A stretch of 38,994 bases of DNA from Acidobacteriota bacterium. Lineage in GTDB: Bacteria > Acidobacteriota > Terriglobia > Terriglobales > SCQP01. The notes under the pieces are model-generated. The model had not been told where the DNA came from. It did no database searches and worked only from the letters and a program-made list of their open reading frames with translations. The stretch covers positions 1 through 38,994 of the forward strand of contig JAKAZV010000009.1 in the NCBI GenBank assembly GCA_021826505.1. The letters run 5' to 3'. How positions within the stretch are numbered: position 1 is the first letter of the stretch; the number at the start of each line of letters is the position of its first letter. Shown here piece by piece: positions 33,744 to 38,994 of this stretch. The translations under genes were made by a program, and so were the position numbers.

Positions 33744-33952
33744 GCGCAATTCGGCAGGCGACGTAATGCAAAATGTGAAGAAAAAAGTTTTGATTCGATT
33801 TTAGTGTCCTAGTGGCACTAAACCGAGTTAAGCCTTTTATTTTCATTACTTTATTTAGTGCCACTCAAGAATATGTTAGTGGCACTAGATTTTTATAAAC
33901 CTTTTATTTTCAATTATTTAAATGTGGCACTAAAAATACGCTTTAGTGTCCA
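33728..33952. repeat. AT-rich block with repeated TAGTGGCACTA palindromes
   Basis: Two near-tandem units of 67 bp, starting at 33810 and 33877. Each reads TAGTGGCACTA, a spacer, A-x-CCTTTTATTTTCA, a TTA-rich spacer, then GTG-x-CACT. The palindrome TTTAGTG-N-CACTAAA recurs in more or less complete form at about 33810-33822, 33855-33866, 33876-33888 and 33920-33934, with half-sites TTTAGTGTCC at 33800-33809 and 33942-33951. A degenerate unit (CAATTATTTAGTGGCGCATTA) overlaps the rhaT stop. Base composition is far from the GC-rich surroundings. It could be an operator array, a decayed element or a recombination site. Confidence 0.65.
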
Positions 33953-34353
33953 ACTACCCCAGGACACGTCTCCGGTTCCAGACGCACACGGGGAATGGAT
34001 TCCAAAACCGTCAATGGCTGTTCAACGATGGCGCTTTCGGGAGGTTCTCCGGCGCCCGGACCGGGTTCATTCTGCCAGGATGATGGATCGTCAGGGCGGT
34101 TGGTCGCGGTGACAATGCCATCGCTCGAAAGCGGCGGAGCAATGGTCATGGGGACGGTAGCCGGCAATCCAGAATAGCTGCTGAAGATTCCCATTATGGG
34201 ATTAGAGGCACGGATGCGGACGGGCGTAGCCCGAAAGACTCAGTTTCAATCAGGATTTATTCAGCTAATTTTCAGCTCCGCCCCGACATGCTGGTAACCG
34301 CTCTGAAATAAAAACGTAGTGGCTCGGTTGTAGGTTTCTGAGGAGACATCTCT
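33953..34353. other. Gene-free spacer before the beta-propeller gene
   Basis: About 400 bp without a gene I can support. An 83-residue minus frame (33943-34194) and a 60-residue plus frame overlap each other here; both are low in complexity (Pro/Gly/Glu-rich) and neither has a ribosome site. The last 30 bp hold GAGGAG, 8 nt upstream of the ATG at 34354, a good ribosome site. Confidence 0.5.
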
Positions 34354-35382
34354 ATGCGTACGCGTCTGGCAGTCCTTGTGGCGGCCTGGCTGACCTGTGG
34401 CATGGCCCTATGGGCCGCGCCTAAATCTTCCCATCCCGCCGGTTATCACATCATCCGCAAAATTCATCTTGGCGGCGCCGGCTGGTGGGATTACATGAAA
34501 GTTGACGGACCGCGCCGGCACTTGTTCATCGCCCGCGCGACCCGCGTGCTGGTGCTCAATGTGGATACCGGCAAACTGGTGGCTACCATTCCTCATACAC
34601 TGGGCGTGCACGGCATCGCGCTGGCGCCTGAATTAAACCGCGGATTTATTTCGGACGGCGGCGCCAATCAGGTCACGGTCTTTAACCTGCGCACGCTGAA
34701 AACCATTGCCACGGTGAAAGTCACCGGCCAAGGCCCGGATTGCATTCTCTACGATCCATATACCCAGCGCGTTTTTACCTTCAATGGCCATAGCCATACC
34801 GCGACCGCGATTGACGCCCGCACGCTCCACGTTCTGGGCACGATTCAACTCGGCGGCGACCCCGAATTTGCGACTTCCGACGGCAAGGGCCATGTCTATA
34901 ACAATCTGGAAAGCACCAGCCAGGTGAACGTGATCAACCCGCGCACGCTGAAGATCGTAAAAAAATATCCTCTGGGGCCGCGCTGCCAGCATCCTTCCGG
35001 CCAGGCGCTCGATGCCGCGCATGAACGGCTATTCATTGGATGCCATAGCGGCGTGATGGCGATCATGAACGCAAGCAATGGCCATATGATTCAGACCGTG
35101 CCCATCGGTCCGGGCGTGGACGCCAACCGCTACGACCCCGGCACGCATTTGGCCTTCAGCTCCAATGGCGGCAACGGCACCCTGACCGTGGTGCGGGAAG
35201 TGACGCCGAATCACTTCGTCCTGCTGGGCAGCGTCAAGACCGAAAAAGGCGCCCGGACCATGGCGATTGATCCGAAAACGCACCATGTTTTTCTGGTCAC
35301 GGCAAAGTTCGGGCCACGGCCCAAACACGGCTACCCCAGGATGATTCCGGGCAGCTTTGTGGTGCTGGAACTGGGACGATAG
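34354..35382 (+). CDS. Secreted YncE-like beta-propeller protein
   Basis: Protein of 342 residues with a clear signal peptide (MRTRLAVLVAAWLTCGMALWA, cut likely after AAP). The rest shows repeated blades of the YVTN/YncE type: LFIARATRVLVLNVDTGKLVATIPH (in parts), RGFISDGGANQVTVFNLRTLKTIATVKV (in parts), AIDARTLHVLGTIQLGG and VNVINPRTLKIVKKYPLG. Such propellers bind ligands or partners in the periplasm; a precise role cannot be read. A ribosome site GAGGAG lies 8 nt before the start. It is followed by a strong terminator at 35405, so it is probably a single-gene unit. Confidence 0.85.
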   Translation: MRTRLAVLVAAWLTCGMALWAAPKSSHPAGYHIIRKIHLGGAGWWDYMKVDGPRRHLFIARATRVLVLNVDTGKLVATIPHTLGVHGIALAPELNRGFISDGGANQVTVFNLRTLKTIATVKVTGQGPDCILYDPYTQRVFTFNGHSHTATAIDARTLHVLGTIQLGGDPEFATSDGKGHVYNNLESTSQVNVINPRTLKIVKKYPLGPRCQHPSGQALDAAHERLFIGCHSGVMAIMNASNGHMIQTVPIGPGVDANRYDPGTHLAFSSNGGNGTLTVVREVTPNHFVLLGSVKTEKGARTMAIDPKTHHVFLVTAKFGPRPKHGYPRMIPGSFVVLELGR

Positions 35383-35404
35383 TTTTCCTCCGCAGATCAT
35401 TTCT

Positions 35405-35439
35405 CCCCGCCCGGCCGCAAGCCGGACGGGGATTTTTTT
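35405..35439 (+). terminator. Rho-independent terminator
   Basis: Stem CCCCGCCCGGC (35405-35415) and GCCGGACGGGG (35421-35431), 10 of 11 paired, loop CGCAA, followed by seven T (35433-35439). It ends the beta-propeller transcript, 22 bp after the stop. Confidence 0.9.
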
Positions 35440-35497
35440 GCGGCACAGTTGCTTCATCGCCATTCGCACATTTACAAGCTGGCGAATTAGCTTTTTC

Positions 35498-35526
35498 TTG
35501 ACAGCCCGGCAGGGCCATGCCATATT
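35498..35526 (+). promoter_or_regulatory. Sigma-70-type promoter of the padR-ADOP unit
   Basis: TTGACA at 35498-35503, a 17-bp spacer, and CATATT at 35521-35526 (4 of 6 to TATAAT). It lies just upstream of the PadR palindrome at 35533. Confidence 0.6.
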
Positions 35527-35532
35527 CACTCC

Positions 35533-35547
35533 CATAGACTGTCTATG
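35533..35547. promoter_or_regulatory. PadR operator candidate
   Basis: CATAGAC-T-GTCTATG, a perfect 7-1-7 inverted repeat, 7 bp after the -10 element. A repressor bound here would block early transcription. PadR proteins commonly regulate their own operon from such palindromes. The first in-frame ATG (35545) lies inside the palindrome, which favours the next ATG (35566) as the true start. Confidence 0.65.
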
Positions 35548-35565
35548 GATGAAGGACAACAGAGC

Positions 35566-35892
35566 ATGAAACGATCGGAAATTCCCTATGGAACGCTCGA
35601 CATGATGGTGTTGAAAACCCTGGCCGCAGGGCCGAAGCACGGCTATGGCATCGCGCAAAGGATTCATCAGGTCTCGGGCTCGGTTTTGCAGGTGGAAGAA
35701 GGCTCCCTCTACCCCGCGCTGCAAAGGCTGCTGGTGAAGGGATGGGTAAGGGCAGAGTGGGGACCTTCGGAAAATAATCGCCGCGCGCGCTATTACCAAC
35801 TGACAGCGGCAGGACGGAAGCAACTGGAAATTGAAGAAATGGAGTTTGAAAAAGCAATTGCAGCGATCCGCCAGGTCCTGCAATCAGCGTAG
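35566..35892 (+). CDS. PadR family transcriptional regulator
   Basis: Winged-helix regulator of 108 residues. Seen marks: IPYGTLDMMVLKTLA, GPKHGYGIAQRI, EEGSLYPALQRLLVKGWV (the wing and recognition helix), and RRARYYQLTAAGRKQLE. I start at the ATG at 35566 with AAGGA about 10 nt upstream; the ATG at 35545 lies inside the presumed operator. In acidobacteria such small PadR proteins sit directly before ADOP-type permease genes, as here, with 17 bp between. It is likely an autorepressor of the pair. The inducing ligand is unknown. Confidence 0.93.
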   Translation: MKRSEIPYGTLDMMVLKTLAAGPKHGYGIAQRIHQVSGSVLQVEEGSLYPALQRLLVKGWVRAEWGPSENNRRARYYQLTAAGRKQLEIEEMEFEKAIAAIRQVLQSA

Positions 35893-35909
35893 GCGGAAAG
35901 GAGATTGGC

Positions 35910-38651
35910 ATGGGACAGCGATTCGGAGGTTGTCTGCGCGGACTGGGGTTCCGGCTGCGGCAGGGAAAATATCAGCGCGAGCTGCGGGACGAAATGCGGG
36001 AGCATGTGCGGCTGAAAGCACAGGAATTAACCGCCGGGGGCATGCCTGAGCCCGAGGCAATGAGCGCCGCGCAAAAAACCTTCGGCAATGAATTAAAACT
36101 GCGGGAAGAAAGCCAGGACGCCTGGCATTGGAATTGGCTGGCAGCGCTCATCCAGGATTTGCGCTATGGCCTGCGGCAGATTCGGCGCAACCCTGGCTAC
36201 GCGGCCATTGTGATCGCCACGCTGGCCATCGGCATCGGCGCCAATACGGCGATTTTCAGCCTGATGAACGCGGTTGCCTATCAGCACCTGCCCGTGCCAC
36301 GGCCACAACAATTGGTCTATTTCAACTGGTCGGCCAGGCACAGCATTCGCGCCTACAGCAATTACAATTACGGCGAATGCCAAAGCAGCGTGAATGGAAC
36401 ATCCGGCTGCTCATTTACATTTCCGTTTTACAGGCAGATTTTGCATGACACGAAAGATTTTCAGAGCGCATTTGCTTACAGCGGAATTTATCCACTGCAC
36501 ATATTGAATGGCCAAAATCTGACTTCGGAACAAGGCCGGTTTTGCACCAGCCAGTTCTTGGCCGGATTGCAAGTGCGGCCATATCTAGGCCGTTTTTTTG
36601 ATTCAGCGGATGATCGCGCAGGCGCCACGCCGGTAGTGGTGATTGCTTACGGCTACTGGAGTGCCGCGTTTCATGGCGACAAAAAAATCCTGGGACATGC
36701 CATACGTGTTGGATCCGTGCCCGCCATTGTGATCGGAATTGCCCCGCCGGGGTTTCACGGCCTGGTGATCGGGGAACGGGAAGATTTATGGATTCCCGCG
36801 GCCGATGCCGGACGGATTCTGAATGTTCCACAACAATACCGGGCCTGGATGCGGACCAATGGATCCGCCTGGCTGGAGTTGGCGGCGCGGCTGCGTCCGG
36901 GCATATCTTTAGCGCAGGCCCGGACAGCGGCGGACGCCGCACTGCGGTTTCAGATGAGCCATGGCGCCAGTCCCATCTTTCATCTTCGGGATCAGCCGAA
37001 AATTACGCTGGCAACCATGGCGGACGGCCTGCCCCGGGTGAGCAAGATTCTGCTGCCCTTATTTGATTTGCTGATGGCGAGCGTGGGACTGGTGCTGCTG
37101 ATCATATGCGTCAACCTTTCCGGCCTGGGACTGACACGAGCCCAGCAACGGCAGCGGGAAATGGCCATCCGGCTGTCCGTGGGGGCGAGCCGGCGGAGGG
37201 TCTTGCGCCAGTTATTCACCGAGAGCCTGCTGTTAGCGCTGCTGGGCGCGGGATTGGGCATTGCATTTGCGTATGCCAGCAGCGGGCTTTTAATCCGATT
37301 TTTATCCCGTAATTGGGGCCATCAACTGGATTTGAATTTTTCACTCAATCTTCCGGTTTTATTGTTTACCCTGGCCATCGCCATATTTGCGGCACTGGCA
37401 TCGGGATTGATACCAGCACTGCGCGCGACGCGGGTGGAGCTCTATGCGCGACTGAAGCAGATGCGGGAAGACGCGCCGGGCAAGCACAGATCCCGCGCCG
37501 GCAATGTGCTGATTGTGGTTCAAACGGCGCTGGCGCTGGTCATCATGGGTGGGGCGGGCTTGCTGCTGCGCACTCTCTATAAGCTGGAAACGCGCCCGGC
37601 TGGATTTTCCGAGCGCCACTTAATCACCATTTCCGCCAGCTTCCCCCATGCCGCGGCCGGTGCCGTGTCCGGCTGGCGGCGGATGGAAAACCTGCGCCAG
37701 CGCATCGAGCATTTTCCCGGCGTGAAGTCCGCCACGATTGCCGACATGCCGCTGCTCAGTGGTGAATCCTCCACACAGGGCGTAAAATTGCGCCCGGGAA
37801 GGCCATCCCTGGGCTGGGCCGATGCCTTATGGGTCGGACCGCGGTTTTTTTCCACCATGGGGATTCCTTTATTGACCGGGAGGAAATTCGCACGCCAGGA
37901 ATTCGGACCGATGAGCCCGCAACCGAAGTCCACGGCCATCATCGTGAACCATGCTTTCGCCCATCAATATTTTCCCGGCAAAAATGCCTTGGGCGAATTG
38001 GTATGGTTGGGGCCCAAAAAACCATTCCGGATCGCCGGCGTGGTGGGAAACACGCTGCTTCAAAGCTTGCGCGGCAAAATCAAACCCGTCGTATATTACC
38101 CCGCATATTTGAATGGCGGTGTGATGCTGGTTAGGGCGGCTATGGCTTCTGCCGGACTGGCGCTGCCGCTGCGGCGCGGCATGCAAAAACTTGATCCTGG
38201 CGTGCCGTTTGGAAGGCCGCAGTCGCAGATACAAATCATTGAAAAAAGCCTGTTTCAACAGCGTTTAGCGGGCATTCTTTTCAGCCTCTTCGCGTTGATC
38301 GTGATGGCGCTGGCCTGTTTGGGGCTCTATGGTTTATTGGCATTTGAAACCCTGCAGCAACGGCGCGAGATCGGGATTCGCATGGCGCTGGGAGCACAGG
38401 CGGCACAGGTACGGCGCCGGGTGGTGGCGCGGGGGCTGAAGCTCAGCGGGGTGGGCGTGGCCGTGGGTCTGGCATTGGCGCTGGGCGTGAACCGGTTTTT
38501 GAGTTCATTGCTCTATGGCGTCAGCCCCATGGATTTTTGGGCATTATTTTCGGCCAGCCTGCTGTTAATCGGCGTGGCGGGGCTGGCCTGCTGGCTGCCG
38601 GCGCGGCGCAGCGCACGCATTGATCCTTGGCAGACGCTGCACTATGAATGA
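35910..38651 (+). CDS. ADOP-type ABC transporter permease (MacB/FtsX domains, duplicated)
   Basis: Protein of 913 residues of the acidobacterial duplicated orphan permease type. An N-terminal helical region (about 1-75, RELRDEMREHV and EPEAMSAAQKTFGN) precedes a first helix region with DLRYGLRQIRRNPGYAAIVIATLAIGIGANTAIF (in parts). Then come two MacB-type periplasmic (PCD) and FtsX permease halves: helices near 385-410, 435-465 and 485-510 with QRQREMAIRLSVGASRRRVLRQL, and again near 790-910 with QQRREIGIRMALGAQAAQVRRRVV. No ATPase gene lies next to it, as usual for this family. A strong AAGGAG lies 7 nt before the ATG. Substrate is unknown; the family is tied to export or stress. Confidence 0.94.
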   Translation: MGQRFGGCLRGLGFRLRQGKYQRELRDEMREHVRLKAQELTAGGMPEPEAMSAAQKTFGNELKLREESQDAWHWNWLAALIQDLRYGLRQIRRNPGYAAIVIATLAIGIGANTAIFSLMNAVAYQHLPVPRPQQLVYFNWSARHSIRAYSNYNYGECQSSVNGTSGCSFTFPFYRQILHDTKDFQSAFAYSGIYPLHILNGQNLTSEQGRFCTSQFLAGLQVRPYLGRFFDSADDRAGATPVVVIAYGYWSAAFHGDKKILGHAIRVGSVPAIVIGIAPPGFHGLVIGEREDLWIPAADAGRILNVPQQYRAWMRTNGSAWLELAARLRPGISLAQARTAADAALRFQMSHGASPIFHLRDQPKITLATMADGLPRVSKILLPLFDLLMASVGLVLLIICVNLSGLGLTRAQQRQREMAIRLSVGASRRRVLRQLFTESLLLALLGAGLGIAFAYASSGLLIRFLSRNWGHQLDLNFSLNLPVLLFTLAIAIFAALASGLIPALRATRVELYARLKQMREDAPGKHRSRAGNVLIVVQTALALVIMGGAGLLLRTLYKLETRPAGFSERHLITISASFPHAAAGAVSGWRRMENLRQRIEHFPGVKSATIADMPLLSGESSTQGVKLRPGRPSLGWADALWVGPRFFSTMGIPLLTGRKFARQEFGPMSPQPKSTAIIVNHAFAHQYFPGKNALGELVWLGPKKPFRIAGVVGNTLLQSLRGKIKPVVYYPAYLNGGVMLVRAAMASAGLALPLRRGMQKLDPGVPFGRPQSQIQIIEKSLFQQRLAGILFSLFALIVMALACLGLYGLLAFETLQQRREIGIRMALGAQAAQVRRRVVARGLKLSGVGVAVGLALALGVNRFLSSLLYGVSPMDFWALFSASLLLIGVAGLACWLPARRSARIDPWQTLHYE

Positions 38652-38699
38652 TCGGAGCGGCGCAGCCAGGAACGCAGTATGAATATTCAGCCCGATGGC

Positions 38700-38994
38700 T
38701 CAGATTTTTTGGGCCAGGTGATCGCCCACCCGCAGGGCGTTGGCGATGATGGTCAAGGCCGGGTTCACGGCGGCGATGGAAACGAAGCAGGCGCCATCCA
38801 CCACATAGAGATTGTCGAGTTCATGCGCCTTGCAGTTGGCATCAAGCACCGAGGCTTGCGGATCGCGGCCCATGCGCGCCGTGCCGGCCTGGTGCGCGGT
38901 GCCGCCGATGGGAATGCGCTTGCCCAGATAAAGCGAGCGCGGCATGAGATGGTCCTCGAGCCCGATGTCATGCAGGAGCTTTTTCAGCTCGGCG
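38700..38994 (-). CDS. GMC family oxidoreductase, C-terminal part (cut by window edge)
   Basis: The last 97 codons of a gene that runs off the right edge; the frame stays open to the edge. Seen marks: IGGTAHQAGTARMG with the conserved His, then DANCKAHELDNLYVVDG and AAVNPALTIIANALRVGD, the C-terminal signature of glucose-methanol-choline oxidoreductases (FAD-dependent alcohol or sugar oxidation). In acidobacteria such enzymes are often paired with a gluconate 2-dehydrogenase subunit 3, which would lie outside the window. It is convergent with the ADOP gene, with 48 bp between the stops. Confidence 0.88.
   Translation of the reverse strand, partial: AELKKLLHDIGLEDHLMPRSLYLGKRIPIGGTAHQAGTARMGRDPQASVLDANCKAHELDNLYVVDGACFVSIAAVNPALTIIANALRVGDHLAQKI

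Noticed and set aside
33920-33944. Possible sigma-54 promoter (TGGCAC...GC) in the AT-rich block, tempting because rpoN is in the window
   Set aside because: The distance between GG and GC is 12 bp, not the required 10, and the downstream gene starts 400 bp away.
33943-34194. An 83-residue open frame on the minus strand, and a 60-residue plus-strand frame over the same bases
   Set aside because: Low-complexity Pro/Gly/Glu-rich text, no ribosome site, no family likeness, and part of it lies in the AT-rich repeat block. Two overlapping frames in opposite directions look like chance.

Overview
The window looks like chromosomal DNA from a GC-rich acidobacterium (Acidobacteriota, probably class Terriglobia). 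Three things point there: a PadR regulator paired with a 913-residue FtsX-type permease of the 'acidobacterial duplicated orphan permease' (ADOP) type, a fused transaldolase/glucose-6-phosphate isomerase, and a long co-directional housekeeping run with LPS-export genes. This assignment is from memory of protein families, not from a database search. I saw no rRNA, tRNA, CRISPR array, prophage or transposase gene.

Layout. Positions 143-9965 carry mixed functions: a secreted protein with a protease-like fold that seems to lack its catalytic residues (-), a GH88/GH105-type unsaturated-glycan hydrolase (+), an FHA-GAF-SpoIIE phosphatase (-), a pirin (+), a two-domain serine hydrolase/NamZ muramidase (-), an M24 peptidase (+) and a membrane protein (+). 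Positions 10222-14864 hold a small membrane protein and central sugar-phosphate enzymes: tal-pgi and rpiB, with a Uma2-type nuclease between them. Positions 14971-27423 are one long minus-strand run, in transcription order: LptC/LptA-like protein, lptB, rpoN, rapZ, an MsbA-type exporter, yicC, gmk, rpoZ, coaBC and a type-4 uracil-DNA glycosylase. It joins outer-membrane lipid export, sigma-54, RNA turnover, nucleotide and CoA metabolism and DNA repair. Positions 27563-28951 hold a radical SAM protein and a small basic protein. Positions 29058-33743 form an L-rhamnose locus: rhaI and a fused RhaD aldolase/dehydrogenase run left, and rhaT runs right. Positions 34354-38994 hold a secreted beta-propeller, a PadR-ADOP pair and the C-terminal end of a GMC oxidoreductase.

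The most unusual signal is a set of modular dispersed repeats that I do not recognise. Family B is about 120 bp, with two full copies and one divergent copy (5494-5614, 17212-17331, 10443-10560) and two partial copies. Its 15-nt ends are complementary in each copy although the end sequences differ between copies, which resembles covariation. Family A is about 180-240 bp. It starts with a small hairpin plus T-run and carries a conserved CGCATT/AATGCG stem with an 8-nt loop. One copy of A lies between genes (9964-10207). Another (25271-25454) lies in frame inside the LptC/LptA-like gene and adds about 61 residues. A separate AT-rich block with repeated TAGTGGCACTA palindromes follows rhaT.

Functional links. 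The rhamnose genes and the GH88/105 hydrolase both fit use of pectin-type rhamnogalacturonan. The NamZ/serine-hydrolase fusion fits peptidoglycan recycling. LptB, the LptC/LptA-like protein and the MsbA-type exporter fit LPS transport. tal-pgi and rpiB link the pentose-phosphate pathway to glycolysis.
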